Assembly: GCA_965652415.1 (NCBI GenBank)
Contig: CBFGVH010000064.1
Location: forward strand, 1 to 18,580
Length of the DNA: 18,580 bases
Source of the DNA: BQJD01 sp965652415
GTDB lineage: Bacteria > Pseudomonadota > Gammaproteobacteria > Arenicellales > CAJQKF01
Direction of reading: 5' to 3'
The notes below the pieces were generated by a model. That model was not told the DNA's origin and did not search any database. It was given only the letters and a program-made list of their open reading frames with translations. Below, one piece after another: positions 6,930 to 14,836 of the stretch. Position 1 is the stretch's first letter. The number at the start of each line of letters is the position of its first letter. A program made the position numbers and the translations under genes.

Positions 6930-8903
6930 ATGTACGAACAGGTCTCCCACTCCCTGCTCAACGAGATCCTCGACGAGCTCAAGCCCGAGATTCGCCGCCA
7001 GAACCTGCGCCACTTCTATACCCGGCTCGGCGCCAACTTCTACGCCATTCATTCGCTGTTCCAGCATCTATACGGCCAGCGCGATGACTTCAGGGAGCGC
7101 CTGATCGATCTCGTCGAGGTCATGGCGAGTCGCTATATCGAGCGCAGCGACGAGCTCGAGCGCCGCGACATGGATCGCGAGCGCGATCACAACTGGTTCC
7201 TGGGTCAACAGTGGGTGGGGATGGCGCTTTACGCCGACGGCTTCGCCGACACCCTCCGGGGACTGACCTCGCACCTGCCGTACCTGCAGGACCTCGGCGT
7301 CAACATGGTCCACGTGATGCCGATGCTGCTGTGCCCCGAGAAGGCCAGCGACGGCGGCTATGCCATCAGCGATTTTCGACGCATCGATCCGCGCATCGGT
7401 ACTCTCGAGGACCTCGACGCGCTGGCCGCGTCGATGCGCCGCCGGGACATGCTGCTCACGCTGGATGTCGTGGTCAACCACACCTCCGACGAGCACGAAT
7501 GGGCGCGCCGGGCGCGTGCCGGCGAGGAGAAGTACCAGGACTACTACTACGTATTCGCCGACCGCGACATTCCCGACATGTTCGAGGAGACCATGCCGGA
7601 GATCTTTCCCGAGTCCGCGCCCGGCAACTTCACGTTCGACGAGGCCATGGGCAAGTGGGTGATGACGGTCTTCAACAAATTCCAGTGGGACCTGAACTAC
7701 TCGAACCCGGCGGTGTTCATCGAGATGGTGGACATCGTCCTCACCTGGGCCAACCACGGCGCCGATATCGTGCGCCTGGACGCCGTCGCCTTCCTGTGGA
7801 AGAAGATCGGCACTGCCTGCCAGAACGAGCGCGAGGCCCACCTGATCCTGCAGATGATGAAGGACTGCTGCCAGGTCACCGCGCCGGGCCTTCTGTTCAT
7901 CGCCGAGGCCATCGTGGCGCCGTCGGAGATCACCAAGTACTTCGGCGAGGACGCCATCATCGCCAAGGAATGCGAGATCGCCTACAACGCGACGCTCATG
8001 GCGCTGCTGTGGGACGCTGTGGCGACACGCAACGCCAGGCTGCTGAACCTGGGACTCGCCAGTCAGCCGGCGAAGCTCGACCGCGCCACCTGGCTCAACT
8101 ACGTGCGCTGCCACGACGACATCGGCCTCGGCTTCGACGACGCCGACATCATCAGCGCGGGCTACGATCCTGCCGCCCATCGCGCCTTCCTGGTGGACTA
8201 CTTCACCGGCGCATTCGACGAATCACCCGCGCGGGGCAAGCCTTTCGGCCGCAACCCGCGTACGGGCGACGCACGAATCTCAGGCGCGCTGGCTTCGCTG
8301 GTGGGGCTTGAATCGGCCCTCGAACGCGACGACGCCGAGGGTATCGAGCGCTCGGTACGCCTGATCCTGCTGCTGCACTCCGTCATCCTGAGCTACGGCG
8401 GTATTCCCTTGCTGTATTACGGCGACGAGCTGGGCACGGTGAACGACTACAGCTATCTCGACGACCATGCCAAGGCTTCCGACACCCGCTGGATCCATCG
8501 ACCCCGCATCGACTGGCAGCAAGCCGAGCGCCGCCATCGCCACGGTACCGTCGAATGCCGGATATTCGAAGGCATCAAGCGGCTCATCGCCGTGCGCAAG
8601 GGCATCGGCGCGTTCGCCGACTTCAACAACCGCGAACTCGTCGCCTGCGGCAACGAACACCTGCTGGTGTACGTGCGCAGCAACCCGGCCGACGCCGCCG
8701 ACACGGTGGTGGTGGTCGCAAACTTCGACGCCCGGCCGCAGCATCTCGATCTCGACGACCTCGGCAGCCGGCTGCGCCTGCCCGTCGCCCGGCCGCGCGA
8801 CCTCGCCAGCGGCGAGGCGCCGGCGATCCACAACAACCACCTCGTCATTCCGCCCTACCGGTTCTACTGGCTCGGCGGACAGCGCGCGGGCGGCATGATC
8901 TGA
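6930..8903 (+). CDS. ams: Amylosucrase (GH13 subfamily 4)
   Basis: This 657-residue glucansucrase transfers the glucose of sucrose to an alpha-1,4-glucan and releases fructose; it can also hydrolyse sucrose. Compared with the Neisseria polysaccharea enzyme, the nucleophile is D284 in IVRLDAVAF, the acid/base is E326 in IAEAIV, and the transition-state Asp is D396 in RCHDDIG. An N-terminal helical domain (LRHFYTRLGANFYAIHSLF), the GH13 barrel and a C-terminal beta domain are all present. The ATG at 6930 gives the expected N-terminus; no good Shine-Dalgarno is visible, only 22 bp follow fruK, and translation may depend on the upstream gene. No signal peptide is seen, so it acts in the cytoplasm. 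Confidence 0.95.
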   Translation: MYEQVSHSLLNEILDELKPEIRRQNLRHFYTRLGANFYAIHSLFQHLYGQRDDFRERLIDLVEVMASRYIERSDELERRDMDRERDHNWFLGQQWVGMALYADGFADTLRGLTSHLPYLQDLGVNMVHVMPMLLCPEKASDGGYAISDFRRIDPRIGTLEDLDALAASMRRRDMLLTLDVVVNHTSDEHEWARRARAGEEKYQDYYYVFADRDIPDMFEETMPEIFPESAPGNFTFDEAMGKWVMTVFNKFQWDLNYSNPAVFIEMVDIVLTWANHGADIVRLDAVAFLWKKIGTACQNEREAHLILQMMKDCCQVTAPGLLFIAEAIVAPSEITKYFGEDAIIAKECEIAYNATLMALLWDAVATRNARLLNLGLASQPAKLDRATWLNYVRCHDDIGLGFDDADIISAGYDPAAHRAFLVDYFTGAFDESPARGKPFGRNPRTGDARISGALASLVGLESALERDDAEGIERSVRLILLLHSVILSYGGIPLLYYGDELGTVNDYSYLDDHAKASDTRWIHRPRIDWQQAERRHRHGTVECRIFEGIKRLIAVRKGIGAFADFNNRELVACGNEHLLVYVRSNPADAADTVVVVANFDARPQHLDLDDLGSRLRLPVARPRDLASGEAPAIHNNHLVIPPYRFYWLGGQRAGGMI

Positions 8904-8973
8904 TACCCTCTGCACCGAACGGCGGAACGACCGGGACATCGATCGGGCGGCGGTGCCCGAAGGAGAATTCTTC

Positions 8974-9516
8974 ATGCTGATCAATGCCGAACGATCCGTG
9001 CTGCTGGTTATCGACGTGCAGCAGCGGCTGGCCCCCGTGATCGACGACGTCGAGTCGGTGATACGCCGCATCATCTGGCTGATCCAGGTCGGCTCGCGGC
9101 TCGGCGTGCCGGTGGTGGGCACCGAGCAGTACCCGGCGGGACTCGGCCCGCTGGTGCCGCAGATCGGACCGCTCATTCCCCGCGAGCGCACCGTCTCCAA
9201 GATCCGCTTCTCGGCCGCCACCGACGGCTGCCTGAACGGTGTCGACGCGATGGACCGCCCGCAGGTGGTGATCACCGGCATGGAAAGCCATGTCTGCGTG
9301 CTTCAGACCGCGCTGGAACTGGCGGACCAGGGCAAGGAAGTCTTCGTGGTCGCCGAGGCCGTCGGCTCGCGTCGGCCGGCCGACCGCGAACTGGCCCTCG
9401 AGCGCATGCGCCAGGAGGGTTGCCGCATCGTGTCGGGCGAGATGGTCGCCTTCGAATGGCTGGCACAGGCGGGCACTGAAGTCTTCCGCGAGATCAGCCG
9501 AGAGTTCCTGCGGTAG
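8974..9516 (+). CDS. Isochorismatase-like cysteine hydrolase
   Basis: The 180-residue alpha/beta hydrolase has the family triad D14 (LLVIDVQ), K76 (SKIRFSA) and C108 (MESHVCVLQTA). It resembles the YcaC/ISOC-type group of unknown substrate rather than true isochorismatases of siderophore synthesis; no siderophore genes are nearby. The start is ATG 8974 because a strong AAGGAG (8960-8965) lies eight bases upstream; an in-frame GTG at 8953 lies ahead of that site and is less likely. A 70-bp gap separates it from amylosucrase, with no terminator in it, so partial read-through from the sucrose operon is possible. It probably shares a transcript with the cytochrome gene. Confidence 0.9.
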   Translation: MLINAERSVLLVIDVQQRLAPVIDDVESVIRRIIWLIQVGSRLGVPVVGTEQYPAGLGPLVPQIGPLIPRERTVSKIRFSAATDGCLNGVDAMDRPQVVITGMESHVCVLQTALELADQGKEVFVVAEAVGSRRPADRELALERMRQEGCRIVSGEMVAFEWLAQAGTEVFREISREFLR

Positions 9517-9529
9517 GAGCGCTGGCGTC

Positions 9530-10036
9530 ATGAACATCGTGCGGGCCATCGCGCGGGTTCTTGCCTGGATCCCGTTCTTGTTGCTCGCCCGGGCGCTGCC
9601 TGCCGCCGACGCGGTCGACCTGCATCGCCTGTGGGACGGCCGCTGCGCCGAGTGCCACGGGCATTCCGCCGAGTTCGCCCGCAGCCTGCTCACGGTGAAC
9701 GAAGGTCGCCTCGCGGGCCGCCACCACCGGGACGATCTCGCCACGTTCCTGCACAACCATTACCTGGCCGGCAGTCACGTGGACGAGGTGTACGCCATGC
9801 TGCTCGCCCAGGTCGTCACGCCGCCGCGCTTCGCCGAGGAGTGCCGCACCTGTCACGGCAGCGCCGCCGATTTCGCCCGTGACTCACTCGTCTTTCGCGA
9901 CGGCGTGCTCCACGGGCGCGCGAGCGGCGAGCCCGTGCGCGCGTTCCTCGCCGGCCACCGCGGTCTCGAAGACGCCGACGCGGAGTTTTTCGCTGAAATG
10001 CTCGATCGCGTCGCGCGCGAAGTCGGGATGCGCTAG
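9530..10036 (+). CDS. Exported di-haem c-type cytochrome with internal duplication
   Basis: The 168-residue protein begins with a Sec-type signal peptide (basic start, then AWIPFLLLARALPAADA) and carries two haem c sites, CAECH (39-43) and CRTCH (105-109). It should be a periplasmic electron carrier. The sequence after each haem site repeats: CHGHSAEFARSLLTVNEGRL and CHGSAADFARDSLVFRDGVL, 66 residues apart, so a one-haem unit has been duplicated. The ATG at 9530 has AGGAG ten bases upstream, overlapping the hydrolase stop, which suggests coupling. I cannot assign a redox partner, and no oxidase or dehydrogenase gene is near. It ends 15 bp from the convergent hsp20 gene. Confidence 0.85.
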   Translation: MNIVRAIARVLAWIPFLLLARALPAADAVDLHRLWDGRCAECHGHSAEFARSLLTVNEGRLAGRHHRDDLATFLHNHYLAGSHVDEVYAMLLAQVVTPPRFAEECRTCHGSAADFARDSLVFRDGVLHGRASGEPVRAFLAGHRGLEDADAEFFAEMLDRVAREVGMR

Positions 10037-10051
10037 CCTGGTCGCACAGTC

Positions 10052-10600
10052 CTACCCGTTCTTCACCTCGATCCGCCGCGCCTTCTTCTTCGCCTCGGCC
10101 TTCTTCGGCAGCACCACCTTGAGAACGCCGTTGACCACCGACGCCTCGAGCTTGTCGACGTCGACGTCGTCGGGCACGGTCAATCGACGCTCGAACGAGC
10201 CGGAGCGGCGCTCCTTGAGGTAGTAGCCTTTCTTCTTCTCTTCCTTCTCTTCCTTGCGCTGACCCTTCACGGTGAGGGTGCTTCCGCTCAAGGAGCACTC
10301 GACATCATCACCGGTCAGGCCCGGCAGTTCGGCGGTCAGTTCGTAGGCGGCATCCGTCTCGGCCATGTCCACTCGCGGCAGGCTGATCTGGCGCGTGGCC
10401 AGGGACGGAAACTCCATGCGGGTGAACGGATCGAAATCGGCCAGGTGCCAACGGCGGCCGAACATCGGCCAGCGGTCGAACATCCGGTGAAACGCCTGCT
10501 CGATCTCGTGCGCCAGGTCGCTTCCGGCAGCGGTCATTGCGGTGCCGGGTTCGTCGGACTTGCTGCGCGTGATCTTGACGGCCTCTTTCTTCTTTGCCAT
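10052..10600 (-). CDS. Small heat-shock protein, Hsp20/alpha-crystallin family
   Basis: The 182-residue ATP-independent holdase has a variable N-terminus, an alpha-crystallin domain (about 73-165; AELPGLTGDDVECSLSGSTL, then VVNGVLKVVLPK) and a C-terminal I-x-V anchor in RRIEV. It would bind unfolding proteins in the cytoplasm. A charged loop (RKEEKEEKKKGYYLKERR) is unusually rich in Lys and Glu but sits where family members show K/E-rich stretches. The frame is open to 10654, but ATG 10600 is placed by AGGAGGTGA (10605-10613), an almost ideal ribosome binding site suggesting high expression. A -10-like element and an FNR-type box lie upstream. It is on the same strand as gcvPB, 93 bp downstream. 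Confidence 0.93.
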   Translation of the reverse strand: MAKKKEAVKITRSKSDEPGTAMTAAGSDLAHEIEQAFHRMFDRWPMFGRRWHLADFDPFTRMEFPSLATRQISLPRVDMAETDAAYELTAELPGLTGDDVECSLSGSTLTVKGQRKEEKEEKKKGYYLKERRSGSFERRLTVPDDVDVDKLEASVVNGVLKVVLPKKAEAKKKARRIEVKNG

Positions 10601-10656
10601 GGAGTCACCTCCTGTCAGGTTAGTGAACATCGACGGCGGACCCACCGTCGCCATTC

Positions 10657-10662
10657 ATTATG
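10657..10662 (-). promoter_or_regulatory. -10 element of the hsp20 promoter
   Basis: On the minus strand this reads CATAAT (5 of 6 to TATAAT) within CCCCATAAT. The overlapping CCCCAT also resembles the heat-shock sigma-32 -10, but no CTTGAA-like -35 is found at the right distance. Transcription would start near 10650, leaving a 50-base leader. Confidence 0.45.
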
Positions 10663-10683
10663 GGGAAACCTCGGACAACTCGA

Positions 10684-10697
10684 TTGACCGGGGTCAA
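10684..10697 (-). promoter_or_regulatory. FNR/CRP-family box upstream of hsp20
   Basis: The sequence TTGACCGGGGTCAA is a perfect inverted repeat TTGAC-N4-GTCAA and fits the TTGA-N6-TCAA pattern of FNR, FixK and DNR regulators. Its centre is 31 bp from the CATAAT centre, which puts it near -41, the class II activator position. The box contains the stop codon of gcvPB. No regulator gene is in view. Confidence 0.45.
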
Positions 10698-12148
10698 CTT
10701 CGGCCGAACTGGTCCTGCACCACGGGATGTCGCGCCGCGCGTACCTCATCGAGCCGACCGACCGGGGTCGAATGAGGGGCCCCAAGCACGGTGTCGGGAG
10801 TGCGGGTGGATTCGTCGATGATCCGGGCGATCGCGTCGACGAACGCGTCGAGGGTCTGCCGGCTCTCGGTCTCGGTGGGTTCGATCATCAGCGCCTCCGG
10901 CACCACCAGCGGAAAGTAGTTGGTGGGCGCGTGCACACCGAAGTCGAGCAGGCGCTTGGCGATGTCGATGGCGCGAACGGGTGAGCCCTCGACCCTGCCC
11001 TGGCAGACGAACTCGTGCATGCAGGCGCGGTCGAACGGGACCGGCAACATGTCCTTGATGCGCACTCTCAGGTAGTTCGCGCCCAGCACGGCGTGAAGGG
11101 AGCTGGCGAGGAGCCCGTCACCGCCGAGCACCTCGAGGTACGTCAGAGCGCGCACGATCATGCCGAAGTTGCCGTGAAACGCCGCTACGCGGCCGATGGA
11201 CCGTGCCGGCATGACGAACTCGTAGCGCTCGCCGCCGCTTGCAGAGCCATCGTCGATCCGGCGAACCACGGGCCCGGGCAGGTACGCAGCCAGTTCGCTC
11301 GACGCCGCGAGCGGTCCGGCGCCGGGCCCGCCGCCGCCGTGCGGCGTCGCGAACGTCTTGTGCAAGTTGAAGTGCATCAGGTCGATGCCGAGGTCGGCGG
11401 GGCGCACCACGCCTGCCAACGCATTCATGTTCGCACCGTCGCCGTACAACACCGCGCCGGCCCCGTGCACGATCCGCGCCACCTCCTCGACCTGTTCCTC
11501 GAACAGCCCGAGGGTGTTGGGATTGGTCAGCATCAGCGCCGCCACCCGCTCGTCGCAGGCCGCCTCGAGCGCGGCGAGGTCGATGTTGCCGCGAGCATCG
11601 GAGGGAATCTCCACGGCGACGAGTCCCGCCATGGAGGTCGATGCCGGGTTGGTGCCGTGGGCCGAATCGGGTATGAGTACCCGGTCGCGGGCGCCTTCGC
11701 CGCGATCCGAGTGCAGGGCGCGAATCATCAACAGCGCCGTGAATTCGCCGTGCGCTCCCGCCGAGGGCTGCAGCGAGACCGCCTCGAAGCCGCCGATCGC
11801 CGCCAGCGATTCCTGCAGGGCGTGCATGACGGCGAGGTTGCCCTGCACCGTGGCAGGGTCCTGCAACGGGTGGGTGTCGGCGAATCCCGCCAGGCGTGCC
11901 AGTTCCTCGCACAGCCTGGGGTTGTATTTCATGGTGCACGAACCGAGGGGATAGAACCCGGAATCGACGCCGAAGTTGCGCTGCGCAAGGGCGAGATAGT
12001 GACGCACCACGTCGAGCTGCGATAGCTCGGGGAGGCCGTTTTCGGTCCTCCTGTCCGCCGGCAGCGAACTCGCGAGGACGTCGCAGTCCGGAAGGTCGAG
12101 ACCCCGGCGACCCGGGGCGCTGAGTTCGTAGACGGTGGGCAGGGTCAT
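10694..12148 (-). CDS. gcvPB: Glycine decarboxylase P-protein, subunit 2 (C-terminal half)
   Basis: This 484-residue subunit carries the PLP site of two-component glycine decarboxylase. The Schiff-base lysine is K264 in HFNLHKTFATPHGGGGPG; other family marks are GSCTMKYNPR (69-78), QPSAGAHGEF and PDSAHGTNPAS. With GcvPA it decarboxylates glycine and passes the aminomethyl group to lipoyl-GcvH. The gene starts 10 bp after the gcvPA stop, with only a weak AAGAG-like site, so translation is probably coupled to gcvPA. Length is normal for the split form (about 480-490). The stop codon falls inside the FNR-type box of the next gene. GcvT and GcvH are not in the window. Confidence 0.96.
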   Translation of the reverse strand: MTLPTVYELSAPGRRGLDLPDCDVLASSLPADRRTENGLPELSQLDVVRHYLALAQRNFGVDSGFYPLGSCTMKYNPRLCEELARLAGFADTHPLQDPATVQGNLAVMHALQESLAAIGGFEAVSLQPSAGAHGEFTALLMIRALHSDRGEGARDRVLIPDSAHGTNPASTSMAGLVAVEIPSDARGNIDLAALEAACDERVAALMLTNPNTLGLFEEQVEEVARIVHGAGAVLYGDGANMNALAGVVRPADLGIDLMHFNLHKTFATPHGGGGPGAGPLAASSELAAYLPGPVVRRIDDGSASGGERYEFVMPARSIGRVAAFHGNFGMIVRALTYLEVLGGDGLLASSLHAVLGANYLRVRIKDMLPVPFDRACMHEFVCQGRVEGSPVRAIDIAKRLLDFGVHAPTNYFPLVVPEALMIEPTETESRQTLDAFVDAIARIIDESTRTPDTVLGAPHSTPVGRLDEVRAARHPVVQDQFGRS

Positions 12149-12158
12149 GGCGGCGCTC

Positions 12159-13511
12159 TTATCGGCAGGCGGCGGCGAGGGCGTCGACCAGGCGGTCGAT
12201 GGACTCGCGGGTATTCATCTCGGTCACGGCCAGCAGCATGCGGCCGGCCAGGCGCTCGTCGACCAATCCGAGATCGTATCCGCCGATGATGCCGTGCTCG
12301 TCGAGCAGGATCCGGTTGACCTCGGCCACGGGCACCGGCAGCGCCGCCACGAACTCCTTGAAAAAGTCTTTCTCCGGCGCCTGCGGGTTGATCGCGACGC
12401 CCGGGATGTCCCCGATGCGTGCGGCGGCATAGTGGCTCTTGTGGTAGCAGAGCTCGGCGACGCGCCTGAGGCCGTCCTTGCCCACCGTCGACAGGTACAC
12501 GGCCGCGGCGAGCGCGCCCAGCGCGGCGTTGGTGCAGATGTTGCTCGTGGCGTGCTCGCGGCGGATATGCTGCTCGCGGGTACCGAGAGTCAGGACGTAG
12601 CCGCGGCGCGACGCCGCATCGACCGTCTCGCCCACGAGGCGGCCGACAAGGCGCCGAATGTACTGGCGCCGGGTGGCGAATATGCCCAGGTGCGGGCCGC
12701 CGAACGAAGGCGGCAACCCGAGGCACTGGCCGTCGGCGACGACGAGATCGGCGCCGAAGTCCCCCGGCGGCCGGTAGAGGCCGAGGGAGACGGGATCGAC
12801 CACGACGATCAGCAGGGCCCCGGCGTCGTGCACGCGTGCGGCAACGTCGTCGAGCCGCTCCACCTGGCCGAAGAAGTCCGGCGTTTGCACGACCACCGCC
12901 GCGGTACGCCCGTCGAGCCGGCCGAGCAACGCGGAAAGGCCGCCCCGCCCGTCCTCGTCGCCCGCCACCGTCGCCGCGGCGGCCGACAGGTAGGTCCTGG
13001 CCACCTCTCGGTAGTGCGGATGCACCCCGGCTGACAGCAATATCGCGTCGCGGCCCTTCTCGCCGGCGTGAAGGGCCAGCATCACCGCCTCGGCCAACGA
13101 CGTGGCGCCGTCGTAGTGGCTGGCGTTGCTGACCTCCATCCCGGTCAGGCGGCAGATCATGCTCTGGTACTCGAACGTCGCCTGCAGCATGCCCTGGCTC
13201 GCTTCCGGCTGGTAGGGCGTGTACGCGGTAAAGAACTCGCCGCGCGAGAGCACGTGATCGACGATCGCGGGCCGGAAGTGGTTGTAGACGCCCGCCCCCA
13301 GGAAAGTGTCATTGACCAGGGCATCGCGATTACGACCGGCGTGACGGCGCATGGTCGCGGCGACTTCCAGTTCCGAACGACCGGCGGCAAGGCCGAGCTC
13401 CGGAAAGCGGGCGTGGGCCGGCACTTCGGCGACAAGGTCCTCGAGCGTCAAGGCGCCGACGGCGTCGAGCATGACGCGGCGGTCCTCGTCGGTATGGGGC
13501 AGGTACGGCAT
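12159..13511 (-). CDS. gcvPA: Glycine decarboxylase P-protein, subunit 1 (N-terminal half)
   Basis: The 450-residue partner of GcvPB has the expected PYLPHT-D-DRRVML start, FLGAGVYNHFRPAIV, FFTAYTPYQPEASQGMLQ, and SNASHYDGATSLAEA. It forms part of the glycine-binding and dimer structure of P-protein but has no PLP lysine of its own. ATG 13511 was chosen over the longer frame (to 13541) because AAAGGAG (13521-13527) lies nine bases upstream and homology begins at MPYLPHT. It lies 35 bp after the NAD-kinase gene; the gap is too short for a riboswitch. The split P-protein is common in gammaproteobacteria outside the enterics, and in archaea. Confidence 0.96.
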   Translation of the reverse strand: MPYLPHTDEDRRVMLDAVGALTLEDLVAEVPAHARFPELGLAAGRSELEVAATMRRHAGRNRDALVNDTFLGAGVYNHFRPAIVDHVLSRGEFFTAYTPYQPEASQGMLQATFEYQSMICRLTGMEVSNASHYDGATSLAEAVMLALHAGEKGRDAILLSAGVHPHYREVARTYLSAAAATVAGDEDGRGGLSALLGRLDGRTAAVVVQTPDFFGQVERLDDVAARVHDAGALLIVVVDPVSLGLYRPPGDFGADLVVADGQCLGLPPSFGGPHLGIFATRRQYIRRLVGRLVGETVDAASRRGYVLTLGTREQHIRREHATSNICTNAALGALAAAVYLSTVGKDGLRRVAELCYHKSHYAAARIGDIPGVAINPQAPEKDFFKEFVAALPVPVAEVNRILLDEHGIIGGYDLGLVDERLAGRMLLAVTEMNTRESIDRLVDALAAACR

Positions 13512-13546
13512 GCGAAATTTCTCCTTTCGTGGCAGCGCCACGCGGC

Positions 13547-14716
13547 TCAGCGGGCGACCTGGACCATGCGCCGCCGCCGGTAGCCGACCACGACCGACAG
13601 GTAGCCGGGGCCCGCAAGTTCGGCATCGAGGGCCGCGTCACCGCTGTCGAACCGCAGTGGCCCCGTGCGTGTCAGCTTCGCCGGCGTCGCCACAACCACC
13701 AGGTTGTTCACGCCGATACGGCGAAGGACCCGCGGACTGAGCGGCAGGTTGCCGCGGCCGACGAGGAACCCCTGGGCGCCGATCGGGCTCAGCACCAGTC
13801 GCGCGTCGGGATACTCATCGAGCAGCTCCAGCAACCCCTGCTCATCGAGGTCGGAGCCGACCAGCACGTCGTCGACCACGGCATCGATACCGAGCAGGGT
13901 CTTGTCGATGCCGAGGGCGTCGGCGATCGCCTTGACCGTGCTGCCGGGACCGAGCACCACCATGACGCCCGGCGCCGCCATGATCTCCTCGAGCAGGTAA
14001 TCGGCGATATCGCGCCTGGCATCGTCGTCGACGCCGGCCGGCACCAGCACCTTGGCGGCCTGGGTCCAGGACGGCTCGTACGGCGTCAACGCCGACTGGT
14101 ACAGGCGAACCACCCACTCACCGCGCCGGTAGCGTTCCTCGTCCAGGTCGAGAATCTCGACCTCGGCCGGCGCCAGTTCGCCGCGCACGTACGCGGCGAC
14201 GATCTCCCCGGTGCGCGCCGGTGTCACGCCGAACACGCCCGAGTACATCTTCACGCCGGCGGGAATGCCAAGCAGCGGACACCCAAGGTCCACCACCTGG
14301 CAGATGTCACGGGCGGTGCCGTCGCCGCCGCAGAACAGGATCAGGTCGGCGCCGGCCTCGACGAAACGGCCGGCGGCGGCCCTCGTGTCACCAGCCCCTG
14401 TTGCCGGCGGCGCCTCGTAGACGACGTCGTAGCTGTAGATGCCGGCGGCATCCAGTATCTCGGCCCCCATCGCGCCCGAACAGGTAAGCCATTCGACCCG
14501 GTCGTTGGCATCGCGCCCGGTACGCTCGGAAAAGGACGCAACCGCTTCGAGCGCCCGCGCCGGGGCCACCGGCGACGCACCGCGCCGGATCGCCTCTTCC
14601 GCCATGCCGTCGGTACCCTTGAGGCCGACCCGCCCGCCCATGCCAGCCACGGGATTGACGAGAAAGGCGATCCGCAAGGGCCCGCGGCCATCGGTTTTCG
14701 TCTTGCCTTGTGCCAC
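13547..14716 (-). CDS. ATP-NAD kinase family protein (COG3199 type)
   Basis: The 389-residue protein has the NAD-kinase motif GGDGTARD (130-137), an N-terminal strand IAFLVNPVAGMGGRVGLKGTDG (16-37) typical of the long COG3199/AcoX-like branch, and PLLGIPAGVKMYSGVFG where the family binds nucleotide. Classical NadK is shorter (about 290 aa). It is expected to phosphorylate NAD or a related nucleotide; the exact substrate of this branch is less certain. The start is GTG 14716 without a visible ribosome binding site; an in-frame TTG at codon 14 would give MRIAFLVNPVAG and is a real alternative. It leads the gcvPA-gcvPB unit and has its own upstream region, isolated from the next operon by a terminator. 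Confidence 0.88.
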   Translation of the reverse strand: MAQGKTKTDGRGPLRIAFLVNPVAGMGGRVGLKGTDGMAEEAIRRGASPVAPARALEAVASFSERTGRDANDRVEWLTCSGAMGAEILDAAGIYSYDVVYEAPPATGAGDTRAAAGRFVEAGADLILFCGGDGTARDICQVVDLGCPLLGIPAGVKMYSGVFGVTPARTGEIVAAYVRGELAPAEVEILDLDEERYRRGEWVVRLYQSALTPYEPSWTQAAKVLVPAGVDDDARRDIADYLLEEIMAAPGVMVVLGPGSTVKAIADALGIDKTLLGIDAVVDDVLVGSDLDEQGLLELLDEYPDARLVLSPIGAQGFLVGRGNLPLSPRVLRRIGVNNLVVVATPAKLTRTGPLRFDSGDAALDAELAGPGYLSVVVGYRRRRMVQVAR

Positions 14717-14725
14717 TTCAAGGCC

Positions 14726-14731
14726 ATTGTG
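14726..14731 (-). promoter_or_regulatory. -10-like hexamer upstream of the NAD kinase
   Basis: The minus strand reads CACAAT (4 of 6 to TATAAT). Its centre is 32 bp from the FNR-type box centre. Transcription would begin near 14719, only a few bases before the GTG start, implying an almost leaderless mRNA or use of the TTG start at codon 14. Confidence 0.3.
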
Positions 14732-14753
14732 CCGCCGGGCTCAGGTCGGGTTA

Positions 14754-14767
14754 TTGACCGGTGTCAA
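14754..14767 (-). promoter_or_regulatory. FNR/CRP-family box upstream of the NAD kinase and gcvP genes
   Basis: The sequence TTGACCGGTGTCAA has the same perfect five-base arms, TTGAC-N4-GTCAA, as the box ahead of hsp20, differing in one central base. It lies between the terminator of the upstream operon and the NAD-kinase start, where only the minus-strand gene can use it. Confidence 0.45.
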
Positions 14768-14836
14768 TACCGCTTCGGGCAATAGGCCGGACAACGCCTT
14801 CGCCCGCCGTGGGTCGCGGCCGGAAACTCGTCTGCC

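Noticed and set aside
8904..8973. Terminator or promoter between amylosucrase and the hydrolase
   Set aside because: No G/C stem with T-run and no convincing -35/-10 pair was found in these 70 bases.
10660..10684. Sigma-32 heat-shock promoter for hsp20
   Set aside because: The CCCCAT half is present, but no CTTGAA-like -35 lies 13-17 bases upstream, so I kept only the -10 call and mention the resemblance there.
11015..14785. Series of long plus-strand frames opposite gcvPB, gcvPA and the NAD kinase
   Set aside because: All are Arg/Ala/Val/His-rich shadow translations of certain genes, without ribosome sites or recognisable domains.
14717..14836. Glycine riboswitch ahead of the NAD kinase-gcvP unit
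   Set aside because: I looked for paired aptamer helices and conserved glycine-riboswitch cores on the minus strand. None is visible, and the likely transcription start leaves almost no leader.
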